A stretch of 7,817 nt of DNA from Eubacterium limosum. GTDB taxonomy: Bacteria; Bacillota; Clostridia; Eubacteriales; Eubacteriaceae. The stretch is taken from the NCBI GenBank assembly GCA_959020865.1, contig CAUEUD010000179.1:1-7817 (forward strand), read 5' to 3'. The notes under the pieces were generated by a model that saw only the letters and a list, made by a program, of their open reading frames with translations, was not told the DNA's origin and did no database searches. Both the position numbers and the translations under genes were made by a program. Shown piece after piece: positions 1 through 5,191 of the stretch. How positions within the stretch are numbered: the stretch's first letter is position 1; every line of letters starts with the position of its first letter.

Positions 1-2
1 AT

Positions 3-401
3 TTAAAATTTTCAGGTATTATTTTAGTTATTCTCGGTATCGCACAGCTTTTGCTGGCCTGCTTCGCCTTTGCGGGCGGCGGGATCGCAGCTTTGGGCGT
101 CAACGCAGGAGGAGACAGCAGTCTGGTGGCTGCCGGAACAACCGCTGTCTTAGGTGGTGTTATCCTGGTGGTTACCGCTGCTTTTAACCTTATTTTTGGC
201 ATCATGGCAGTTAAAAACTGCGACAACGCCAGAAAGGCCAATGCCCTGCGTGTTATGGGTGTGGTACTGCTCGTCTTAGCGGTCGCTTCGCTCATCATTT
301 ATATCAGCGGCGGACTGGCAGTAGTGGTCGGCTGCATTGTCGATCTTATTATCAGTATTATCTACTTCTGGGGCGCCCAGAAAAATGTGCAGTCCCTGTA
401 A
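3..401 (+). CDS. Small four-helix membrane protein, 5' end outside the window
   Basis: I do not recognise the family. The reading frame is open from the first complete codon (position 3) to the TAA at 399-401, giving 132 visible residues with no credible start, so the true start lies upstream. A TTG at 51 falls in the middle of a hydrophobic helix and has no ribosome binding site. The visible protein is almost entirely hydrophobic. Four membrane segments can be drawn at about residues 4-32, 44-66, 78-101 and 102-122. The Gly/Ala/Ser-rich loop between helices 1 and 2 contains NAGGDSS, and a short basic and polar loop (KNCDNARKAN) lies between helices 2 and 3. The tail is short and polar. This looks like a small DUF-type integral membrane protein of the cytoplasmic membrane. 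No catalytic motif is visible. It is followed by hairpins and a terminator, so it ends its transcription unit. Confidence 0.75.
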   Translation, partial: LKFSGIILVILGIAQLLLACFAFAGGGIAALGVNAGGDSSLVAAGTTAVLGGVILVVTAAFNLIFGIMAVKNCDNARKANALRVMGVVLLVLAVASLIIYISGGLAVVVGCIVDLIISIIYFWGAQKNVQSL

Positions 402-435
402 AAAATGGCCGGACTGCACATTTGAAAAGTCCGGC
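383..435 (+). other. Overlapping alternative hairpins at the 3' end of the membrane-protein gene
   Basis: A perfect 13-bp inverted repeat pairs AAATGTGCAGTCC (383-395) with GGACTGCACATTT (411-423) across a 15-base loop that contains the stop codon. A second stem, GCCGGACT (408-415) with AGTCCGGC (428-435), reuses bases 411-415, so the two structures exclude each other. There is no U-run on the plus strand. On the minus strand the 13-bp stem is followed by a run of T, so it could act as a terminator for leftward transcription. Function is not known. Confidence 0.5.
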
Positions 436-463
436 GGCTTAAATTTAAAAGAGTCTGTCTTTG

Positions 464-499
464 GAAACTGAAGGTCTGATGCCTTCAGTTTCTTTTTTA
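464..499 (+). terminator. Rho-independent terminator
   Basis: An 11-bp perfect stem, GAAACTGAAGG (464-474) with CCTTCAGTTTC (482-492), has a 7-base loop and is followed directly by TTTTTT (493-498). It closes the transcription unit of the membrane-protein gene. Confidence 0.85.
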
Positions 500-538
500 T
501 TTGTGGAAAAAGGGATAAAATATGAAATAATCCTTAAA

Positions 539-567
539 TTCCTAAAAAATATTGATTTTTTTAGGAA
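539..567. promoter_or_regulatory. Palindromic operator candidate over the URO-D gene promoter
   Basis: TTCCTAAAAAA (539-549) and TTTTTTAGGAA (557-567) form a perfect 11-bp inverted repeat with a 7-base centre. The centre contains most of the -35 box of the promoter for the gene at 613, so a bound protein would block RNA polymerase. The left arm with flanks, AATTCCTAAAAAAT (537-550), matches 13 of 14 bases of a site on the minus strand at 2693-2706, between tetR and the SnoaL-like gene. No long T-run follows it in a terminator position, so an operator is more likely than a terminator. Confidence 0.5.
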
Positions 568-580
568 ATAGTTGTATAAT
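552..580 (+). promoter_or_regulatory. Sigma-A-type promoter of the URO-D-family gene
   Basis: The -35 TTGATT (552-557) and the consensus -10 TATAAT (575-580) are separated by 17 bases. Transcription would start near 587, leaving a leader of only about 25 bases before the start codon at 613. Confidence 0.7.
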
Positions 581-612
581 TCAAATAAAATACAATGGAG
601 AAGGTGGAAATA

Positions 613-1779
613 ATGGATCAAACAAAAGCTTTTCAGGAAAGAATCGAAATATTTGACGATGCGGTACGGATGAAAAAGCGGCCTAAAAGGGTTCCCTTTG
701 TCACAAACGATGCCTTTTGGCGGTATTATGATCTTGGCTATACCCTGAGTGACGCTCTGATGGATCAACAGAAAATTGAAGACGCTAACATCGAATTTCA
801 AAAGCGCTACCAGTTTGACACACTGCTGGATATTGGAGACCGCAATCCTCTGATTATGACAAGGAGCCTGGGGAACTTTGAGTATGGCATCGACGATGTG
901 AACAACACACTGATGCTGAAGGAACAGACGCACTTTCACGAGGAAGACTACGATGCCTTTGTACAAAACCCTTTGAAGACACTGTGGGAAAATATTATTC
1001 CTAGAAAGTACACTTACTTTAAGGAGGGGATGCCCATCGAGACCATTCAGAGGACCCTCGGGGAATTTCTCGCTTACGATCAGGCCATGGGAAAGACCAA
1101 CAAGCGCCTGGCAGAGGAATGCGGCGTGCCGCCCATTCTGGACAGTGTACACGGCGCCAGGATTTACCCAGCCTTTGAAGCGCTGTATAATTTTTTGAGA
1201 GGTATGAAGGGCCTGTCGCGGGATCTTCGCAAAATACCGGAAAAGGTGCTGGCCTTTAACGAGGTCTACCACCATGTTTTTGTCAAAAATCTGATCGACG
1301 GCATCACGCACGCAGACACAATGACAAGCGCCTTTACAGCGTTTACCATCATGCTGAGCGACAACATGATCAATCCAAAGCAGTTTGAAAAATTCTTCTG
1401 GCCGCAGTTCAAAGAGCTGGCCGATAAAATCGTCGAGACAGACAACACAATGTTCGTCTTGAGTGAGGGCTCCTTCAAGCATGTGACCGAATATCTGCAG
1501 GAGCTGCCAAAAGGGCATTTTTGCTTTTATGTTGAGATGGATGATATTTTTGAGACGCGGAAACGCCTGCCAAACCTGTGCCTGTGGGGAGGTCTGCCGG
1601 TATCCCTCATCGCCAGAGGAACAAAACAGGAATGCATTGATTACGCCAAACGCGTGATTGATGAAGTTGGAAGGGATGGCGGTCTGGTGCTGTGCACCAA
1701 TAAGTTCACATCACATCCAAAGGACTGTAACCGTGAAAATCTGCTGGCTGTCAGTGAGTTTGTGCACCAATATCAGTAA
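613..1779 (+). CDS. Uroporphyrinogen decarboxylase-fold (URO-D/MtaA-like) protein, probable methyltransferase
   Basis: The 388-residue product looks like a cytosolic TIM-barrel protein of the URO-D superfamily. The C-terminal half has the family pattern: a strand ending in H302-F-C304, a GGLPVSLIARGT segment (like the G-N-x-D-P-x-x-L-x-x-G-T of URO-D), and a closing GGLVLCTNKF ... ENLLAVSEFV. The heme-pathway signature near the N terminus (PVWxMRQAGRYLPEY) is absent, so true uroporphyrinogen decarboxylase is unlikely. H302-x-C304 aligns with the HxC zinc ligands of corrinoid:coenzyme methyltransferases such as MtaA, MtbA and CmuA. The third Cys is not at the expected place, but C361 is about three residues away. 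A role in corrinoid-dependent methyl transfer, as in acetogen demethylation pathways, is therefore an inference. The start at 613 is preferred over the ATG at 595 because GGAGAAGGTGG (597-607) lies just upstream of 613. The stop is 12 bases before the next small gene. Confidence 0.8.
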   Translation: MDQTKAFQERIEIFDDAVRMKKRPKRVPFVTNDAFWRYYDLGYTLSDALMDQQKIEDANIEFQKRYQFDTLLDIGDRNPLIMTRSLGNFEYGIDDVNNTLMLKEQTHFHEEDYDAFVQNPLKTLWENIIPRKYTYFKEGMPIETIQRTLGEFLAYDQAMGKTNKRLAEECGVPPILDSVHGARIYPAFEALYNFLRGMKGLSRDLRKIPEKVLAFNEVYHHVFVKNLIDGITHADTMTSAFTAFTIMLSDNMINPKQFEKFFWPQFKELADKIVETDNTMFVLSEGSFKHVTEYLQELPKGHFCFYVEMDDIFETRKRLPNLCLWGGLPVSLIARGTKQECIDYAKRVIDEVGRDGGLVLCTNKFTSHPKDCNRENLLAVSEFVHQYQ

Positions 1780-1791
1780 AGGAGAGAAAAA

Positions 1792-1944
1792 ATGGCTGAT
1801 CATAAAGAAAATATAAAAGAGATGGACTATACCAAATATCCAGACGGCGTGGAAGCCTTAAAGCCAATGCTTGATTTTTTGCCGGATGATGCGGCAAAGG
1901 ATGGGCTGCTGGCAGGATTTGTCTTATTTCTGTCGCTGATGTAG
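1792..1944 (+). CDS. Small hypothetical protein (50 aa) downstream of the URO-D gene
   Basis: A 51-codon frame starts at ATG 1792, with GGAGAG (1781-1786) five bases upstream, and ends at TAG 1942-1944. It begins 12 bases after the URO-D stop and ends before the shared terminator, so it is placed as the second gene of that unit. The product starts MADHKENIKEMDYTKYPDG, is acidic and polar for about 38 residues (LPDDAAKDG), and ends in a hydrophobic stretch, LLAGFVLFLSLM. I do not recognise it. It could be a genuine small protein, perhaps a membrane-touching partner, or the remnant N terminus of a larger gene cut by a stop. The sequence after the stop shows no continuation in other frames before the terminator. 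The ribosome binding site and spacing are the main support. Confidence 0.55.
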   Translation: MADHKENIKEMDYTKYPDGVEALKPMLDFLPDDAAKDGLLAGFVLFLSLM

Positions 1945-1965
1945 GGCGGTGGAATGAAAAATAAA

Positions 1966-1998
1966 AAAACGCCTGTAAACAGTGCAGGCGTTTTATTT
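1966..1998. terminator. Bidirectional terminator between convergent genes
   Basis: A 10-bp perfect stem, AAAACGCCTG (1966-1975) with CAGGCGTTTT (1985-1994), has a 9-base loop. It has T-rich sequence on its 3' side on both strands (an A-run from 1963 on the plus strand). It can end both the rightward URO-D unit and the leftward tetR gene, whose stop codon is at 1997-1999. Confidence 0.8.
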
Positions 1999-2641
1999 AT
2001 GCAAGAAATTTCAGGTGGGAAAAATCTTTTTCGGCTATAAAATGATGGGAAAAGGCCATCAGGTTTTCAAAGACGTCAAGGGGAACCTCCAGGTTTTTGC
2101 AGGTATTCCGGATCAGGTAATAGACAAGCTGATCAAAGGCCAGAGGCAGGTCGCCGGCAAAAAAGCTTAAAAAGATTTCGCGCCGTGTCCCAAACTCCGC
2201 CAGAAGGATGATTTCAAAATCGAGGGGCTCGGGGCTGCGGCCAAGGGCGCTCAGTATTTCGTGGTATTTTTCACGCATGAGCCCGTGCATCACCCGGTAG
2301 TTTGATTTATCCTGGATGATTTCGCAGTAAAAGCGCTTGTTGTGTTCGTCGGTAAGCACAATGGCGTAAACCATAAACTGAAAGAGGCAGAACTGCTCCA
2401 GCGGGTTTGTCACTGCGCTTTTTTCAATAAAATGGTAAATATCCGTAAAGAATTGCCGGTAGATTTCCTCGACAAGGTCGTCCTTTTTTTTGAAGTAGTA
2501 GTTTAAGTTGCCGAGGCTCAGATCCGCCAGTGCCGCGATGGATTTTAGCTGTGTGGCGTGATAGCCGTTCTGATAAAACGCATCCTTGGCAAAATGCAGG
2601 ATCTTTTCCTTTGTGAGATTTCCTTTTCGTTTAATGGCCAT
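1997..2641 (-). CDS. TetR/AcrR-family transcriptional regulator
   Basis: This 214-residue protein has the usual length and layout of a TetR-family repressor. The N-terminal DNA-binding domain spans about residues 10-60. It contains the helix KEKILHFAKDAFYQNGY, the helix-turn-helix LKSIAALADLSLGNLNYYF (about 32-50), and the following KKKDDLVEEI, which are diagnostic of the family. The remaining 150 residues are a divergent all-helical ligand and dimerisation domain with several aromatic and Cys residues, and the ligand cannot be read from it. The start is supported by GGGAGG (plus-strand 2651-2656) nine bases upstream of the ATG. It is divergent from the SnoaL-like gene and convergent with the URO-D unit. 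The palindrome arm found at both flanking promoters suggests that this protein regulates both. Homodimer DNA binding and release by a small molecule are known for the family; the actual target here is inference. Confidence 0.93.
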   Translation of the reverse strand: MAIKRKGNLTKEKILHFAKDAFYQNGYHATQLKSIAALADLSLGNLNYYFKKKDDLVEEIYRQFFTDIYHFIEKSAVTNPLEQFCLFQFMVYAIVLTDEHNKRFYCEIIQDKSNYRVMHGLMREKYHEILSALGRSPEPLDFEIILLAEFGTRREIFLSFFAGDLPLAFDQLVYYLIRNTCKNLEVPLDVFENLMAFSHHFIAEKDFSHLKFLA

Positions 2642-2661
2642 AGTTGTCGCCCTCCCTCAAA

Positions 2662-2667
2662 AGTATA
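2662..2667 (-). promoter_or_regulatory. Probable -10 element of the tetR gene
   Basis: On the minus strand these bases read TATACT, five of six matches to the -10 consensus, about 20 bases upstream of the tetR start codon. The -35 region, about 17 bases further upstream (2685-2690, reading TGTTTT), is poor, as is common where a regulator controls its own gene. Confidence 0.4.
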
Positions 2668-2692
2668 GCATAAAAACAAGGATGAAAACAGA

Positions 2693-2706
2693 ATTATTTA
2701 GGAATT
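2693..2706. promoter_or_regulatory. Candidate TetR half-operator in the divergent intergenic region
   Basis: The minus strand reads AATTCCTAAATAAT, which matches 13 of 14 bases of the left arm of the palindrome at 537-550. It lies in the 107-bp gap between the tetR and SnoaL-like start codons, just upstream of the tetR promoter. The second arm is poorly preserved here, so this would be a weaker or half site. The sequence is AT-rich, which raises the risk of chance matching. Confidence 0.35.
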
Positions 2707-2748
2707 AATCTACAAAAAACTAAAAGAAAGCAAAATGAGGTAAAATTT

Positions 2749-3360
2749 ATGTTTGAAAGATTATATGATGTGGATGACAGTCTGCAAAAGGATCTGTTTC
2801 TGGTAAAGGAGCTGATCACCTTTGAGCGGTTCTGCCGGGATCAGAGCCTGTGGACAGAGATGAAGAAATGCTTCCACCCCCAGTCAGCCGTGTGTATTTC
2901 CTGGTATAAGGGCAGCGGACAGGGATTTATTGAGGCTTCTGAAAAAATGAAAAGTTTTGCGCCGCATAAAATCAATCATATGGTGGCCCGCTGCAATGGC
3001 GACAGAGCCGTGGCGGAGTGCATCACCAGTATACAGATGCGCCAGAAGCTGCAGGGGCAGTGGTATGACCTGACCTCTTACGCGCGGCTGCATTACCGGC
3101 TGGTGAGGGAGAGGGGCTGCTGGCTTATCTTATCGCTGACCGGCATTTATGAGAAGGATACCGTGGAGCCGGCTTACTGCACCGGCACGCCGCAGCCCCT
3201 TGATTTTGACCCGGAAGTCTATCGGCCGTCTTATGCTGCGCTGTGCTATTTCTTTGAAAAGTCGGGCATGGCGTTTTACGATGACCTGCCGGGGATCGAC
3301 CGGCCGGAAACGGTGAACGCTCTCTATGAAGCGAGCGGAAAGTGGCTTTCGGAAGCGTAA
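2749..3360 (+). CDS. SnoaL-like / NTF2-fold protein
   Basis: The 203-residue product resembles the SnoaL-like (NTF2 fold) superfamily of small cone-shaped alpha+beta-barrel proteins, which includes dehydratases, cyclases and isomerases such as BaiE and scytalone dehydratase. The N-terminal pattern LVKELITFERFCRDQSLWTEMKKCFHPQSAV (residues about 18-49) matches the family opening of a helix, a short polar turn with D-x-x-x-W, and then a strand. The centre contains APHKINHMV (about 71-79), where the family often has an active-site His. It is followed by strands rich in Arg and aromatic residues (SYARLHYRLVRERGCWLI, about 115-132). The last 60 residues, rich in Pro and Tyr, extend beyond the usual domain of about 130-150 residues. 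GAGG (2737-2740) lies eight bases before the ATG. It is divergent from tetR and followed by a strong terminator, so it is monocistronic. The substrate is unknown. Confidence 0.75.
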   Translation: MFERLYDVDDSLQKDLFLVKELITFERFCRDQSLWTEMKKCFHPQSAVCISWYKGSGQGFIEASEKMKSFAPHKINHMVARCNGDRAVAECITSIQMRQKLQGQWYDLTSYARLHYRLVRERGCWLILSLTGIYEKDTVEPAYCTGTPQPLDFDPEVYRPSYAALCYFFEKSGMAFYDDLPGIDRPETVNALYEASGKWLSEA

Positions 3361-3370
3361 GGCGTTTCCC

Positions 3371-3414
3371 AATGCCCGGGACGTAACGTCTGGTTATGTC
3401 CCAGGCATTTTTTT
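3371..3414 (+). terminator. Rho-independent terminator after the SnoaL-like gene
   Basis: A long hairpin forms from AATGCC/GGCATT (3371-3376 with 3404-3409), GGGAC/GTCCC (3378-3382 with 3398-3402), a G-T wobble and TAAC/GTTA (3384-3387 with 3393-3396), around a 5-base loop. It contains one C/A mismatch. It runs into a stretch of seven T (3408-3414). Confidence 0.9.
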
Positions 3415-3526
3415 GCTGCCCTGAAGGTGCTTTAAGGTTTTTCTGTTAAAATGAACCAATGTACTGCAGCCTGTGCTTTTAAATGGATCTTTTTCTTTTA
3501 AAAAAAGAATTATTTTTGATTTTTGA

Positions 3527-3555
3527 GTTTAAAAGGTGAGAAATTTGGGTATAAT
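3527..3555 (+). promoter_or_regulatory. Sigma-B-type promoter of the rsbV-rsbW-sigB operon, with overlapping sigma-A -10
   Basis: GTTTAA (3527-3532) and GGGTAT (3547-3552) are separated by 14 bases, an exact match to the Bacillus sigma-B consensus (GTTTAA, 12-14 bases, GGGTAT). The -10 overlaps a perfect TATAAT (3550-3555), which would sit 17 bases from the same GTTTAA and could support some sigma-A transcription. An A/T-rich tract (about 3481-3526) lies upstream and could act as an UP element. The position, about 80 bases before rsbV, implies positive autoregulation of the operon by its own sigma factor. Confidence 0.75.
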
Positions 3556-3587
3556 AGTCTCAGTGATATTGAATGAATGCATTTTAA

Positions 3588-3624
3588 GAGCTGGTTGACA
3601 GCTCAACCATGTTCGTTGAGGAGG
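3588..3624 (+). promoter_or_regulatory. Leader hairpins and ribosome binding site of rsbV
   Basis: GGTTGA (3593-3598) pairs with TCAACC (3603-3608) around a 4-base loop. An alternative pairs GAGCT (3588-3592) with AGCTC (3600-3604). TCAAC (3603-3607) can instead pair with GTTGA (3615-3619), which overlaps the first bases of the Shine-Dalgarno GAGGAGG (3618-3624). The Shine-Dalgarno sequence lies five bases before ATG 3630 and decides that start over ATG 3609. Whether the alternatives regulate translation is unknown. Confidence 0.4.
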
Positions 3625-3629
3625 ATATA

Positions 3630-3941
3630 ATGTTTGAAATAAGTGAATTAGAAAACGGCCGCGAAGGTGTACGTGTTACAGGAGAAGTCGATATCTATAC
3701 TGCCACGCAGTTTAAGGAACCCATTGAAAAATTGATTGAAGCAAATACGCAGGATATTTTTCTGGATTTAACGGACCTGTCTTATATTGACAGCACAGGA
3801 ATCGGTATCCTGATTGAGCTGCGCAAGGGCAGCATGAGCAGAGACCTGAATATGACGCTGATCAACCCCCAGAAAAATGTTGTTAAGCTGTTGCAGCTGA
3901 CCGGTGTCGATCAAATTTTTAGTATTGTGGAGGAAAAATAG
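3630..3941 (+). CDS. rsbV: Anti-sigma factor antagonist RsbV (STAS domain)
   Basis: This 103-residue cytosolic protein is a single STAS domain of the RsbV/SpoIIAA type. It opens with a strand pair (FEISELENGREGVRVTGEVD), then has the family pattern DLTDLSYIDSTGIGILIEL around residues 46-64, and ends with LLQLTGVDQIFSI. The Ser in DSTG (S55) is the residue phosphorylated by the partner kinase. In this family, unphosphorylated RsbV captures RsbW and frees the sigma factor. A PP2C phosphatase (RsbU or RsbP type) would be needed to reset it and is not in the window. The start at 3630 is chosen because of GAGGAGG five bases upstream. The in-frame ATG at 3609 would place that Shine-Dalgarno inside the gene. 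The stop is two bases before rsbW. SpoIIAA of a sporulation operon is the alternative, but the sigma factor downstream is SigB-like. Confidence 0.9.
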   Translation: MFEISELENGREGVRVTGEVDIYTATQFKEPIEKLIEANTQDIFLDLTDLSYIDSTGIGILIELRKGSMSRDLNMTLINPQKNVVKLLQLTGVDQIFSIVEEK

Positions 3942-3943
3942 CA

Positions 3944-4384
3944 ATGAGTGAAATGAGTTGCAGTACATGCAGAAGTTTGCAGGGAGAAACAGTTCACATT
4001 AGCCTGCCGAGTCTTCCGCAGTTTGTCAGCCTTGCGCGCTTGACGGTTGCATCGGTCGGAAATATCGTTGGCTTTTCGATTGATGTGGTAGAGGACCTGA
4101 AGGTTGCCGTTTCCGAGGCCTGCACGAACGCCCTGCGTCATGGCTGCTCCAGCGAGCAGTGCTATGACCTGTATTATCAGCTTGATCAGGACAAACTCAC
4201 CATTCGTGTCGAAGACAGTGGTGAGGGCTATGAACCTGAAAGCATCAGTGAGCCGGAACTGCCCGGCAACCAGGCCGGCGGCTTTGGCCTGTTTATTATT
4301 AAATCGTTGATGGATGAGGTAGAAATCGTCAGTAATAAAGGAATGGGTACCAGTATCACGATGGTGAAATACCTGAGGACGTAA
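3944..4384 (+). CDS. rsbW: Anti-sigma factor and serine kinase RsbW
   Basis: This 146-residue GHKL-fold ATPase is both an anti-sigma factor and the kinase of RsbV. The N box is EDLKVAVSEACTNALRHG (residues 50-67), with E58 and N62 as the expected catalytic-base and Mg-binding residues. The G1 box is EDSGEGYEP (90-98) with D91 contacting adenine. The G2 lid is GGFGLFIIKSLMDEVE (112-127), and GMGTSITM (133-140) forms the last strand motif. The length equals SpoIIAB and is a little shorter than Bacillus RsbW. The start ATG 3944 follows GGAGG (3929-3933), which lies at the end of rsbV. An in-frame ATG at 3953 is too far away. The N terminus is unusual in carrying C6-x-x-C9 before the first strand. 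The stop is one base before the sigB start, so translation is probably coupled and stoichiometry kept, as expected for a protein that sequesters the next product. Confidence 0.92.
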   Translation: MSEMSCSTCRSLQGETVHISLPSLPQFVSLARLTVASVGNIVGFSIDVVEDLKVAVSEACTNALRHGCSSEQCYDLYYQLDQDKLTIRVEDSGEGYEPESISEPELPGNQAGGFGLFIIKSLMDEVEIVSNKGMGTSITMVKYLRT

Positions 4385-4385
4385 G

Positions 4386-5138
4386 ATGGAATATCCAAAT
4401 CAAATGACAAAACAGGAATCGAAAAAGCTGTTTATCGAATACAAGAAAACAGGCGATAAGGAAATTCGTGATCGCCTCATCGAGAATTTCCTGTATATTC
4501 CTAAATTACTGGTCAAAAAATACGCTTACCGCAGCAACGATGTGGAAGATATTTATCAGGTTGCCTGTCTGGGCCTGATGTACGCGGTCGAACGCTACGA
4601 CCCTGACAGGGGCTTTGAATTTGACACCTTTGCATCACCAACCATCATCGGCGAAATTAAAAAATATTATCGTGACAAACAGTGGATTATCCGGGTTCCG
4701 AGAAGGATTCAGGAGCTCAACCGCGAGATTAACCGGGCGAAGACAACCCTGGAGCATAAGCTCATGAAGACACCGACGATCTCTGAGATAGCCGACTACC
4801 TGGAAGTGACTGAGGAAGCGGTGATCGAAGCGATGGAAGGCAATAATGTCTTTTATCCAAAATCCTTATCAACAGAATTTGAAAGCAATGCAGACGGACA
4901 GGAAGCAACGCTCTTAGACTTGATCGGTGAAGAAGATGAACGGATCGAAAACATTGGAAATGTCGAGGACCTCCGCCAGCGCCTGGAAAGCCTGAACCCC
5001 GTCGAGCGGATGATCATCGAAGAACGTTATTATAACGGAAAAACCCAGAAGGAGGTGGCCGCCATTATCGGCAAATCACAGATGACGGTATCCCGTCTGG
5101 AAAAGAAGGTTATGGAGAAGCTGAGAGCCAACCTGTAA
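4386..5138 (+). CDS. sigB: RNA polymerase sigma factor SigB (SigB/SigF/SigG family)
   Basis: This 250-residue group 3 sigma-70 factor has region 2 at about residues 30-105. It includes the core-binding NDVEDIYQVACLGLMYAVERYD and the -10 recognition part FEFDTFASPTIIGEIKKYYRD. Region 3 spans about 108-185 and region 4 about 195-248, with the helix-turn-helix TQKEVAAIIGKSQMTVSRL. The RDKQWIIRVPRRIQEL segment (96-111) follows the SigB pattern (RDKxWxxxVPRRIxEL) and not the SigF pattern (VSRSLKEL). This argues for a stress sigma factor rather than a forespore factor. The start lies one base after the rsbW stop, with GAGG (4375-4378) inside the end of rsbW. In this family RsbW holds the sigma factor inactive until RsbV releases it. 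A terminator follows, so the operon has three genes and lacks rsbX and the upstream stressosome genes of Bacillus. Confidence 0.93.
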   Translation: MEYPNQMTKQESKKLFIEYKKTGDKEIRDRLIENFLYIPKLLVKKYAYRSNDVEDIYQVACLGLMYAVERYDPDRGFEFDTFASPTIIGEIKKYYRDKQWIIRVPRRIQELNREINRAKTTLEHKLMKTPTISEIADYLEVTEEAVIEAMEGNNVFYPKSLSTEFESNADGQEATLLDLIGEEDERIENIGNVEDLRQRLESLNPVERMIIEERYYNGKTQKEVAAIIGKSQMTVSRLEKKVMEKLRANL

Positions 5139-5158
5139 TCTTAAGAAAAACAAGGCAG

Positions 5159-5191
5159 AAAGGGGATTTCGATCCCCTTTAAAAATTTTTT
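5159..5191 (+). terminator. Rho-independent terminator after sigB
   Basis: A 9-bp perfect stem, AAAGGGGAT (5159-5167) with ATCCCCTTT (5172-5180), is capped by a TTCG tetraloop. Five A and then six T (5186-5191) follow. The T-run is five bases from the stem, slightly further than usual, though the T bases can also pair with the A bases. Confidence 0.8.

Noticed and set aside
51..53. TTG as the start of the first membrane protein
   Set aside because: The frame stays open and hydrophobic to the left edge, there is no ribosome binding site, and the codon lies within a membrane helix.
539..567. Rho-independent terminator at the palindrome before the URO-D gene
   Set aside because: The stem is A/T-rich, the T-run is inside the stem rather than after it, and the -35 box of a good promoter lies in its centre. 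A proper terminator already exists at 464-499.
595..612. Upstream ATG as start of the URO-D-family gene
   Set aside because: The Shine-Dalgarno-like GGAGAAGGTGG lies between this ATG and the one at 613, so it fits the latter.
445..1518. A 357-codon open frame on the minus strand opposite the URO-D-family gene
   Set aside because: It overlaps a clear gene almost completely, has no recognisable domain, and its product has the composition of an antisense shadow. It would also cross the terminator and promoter at 464-580.
3609..3629. Upstream ATG as start of rsbV
   Set aside because: It would put the strong GAGGAGG inside the gene, and it sits directly after a hairpin with no ribosome binding site of its own.
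3630..5138. Interpretation as the sporulation operon spoIIAA-spoIIAB-sigF
   Set aside because: The gene order is the same, but the sigma factor carries the SigB-type RDKxWxxxVPRRIxEL segment and the operon has a sigma-B-type promoter, so rsbV-rsbW-sigB fits better.
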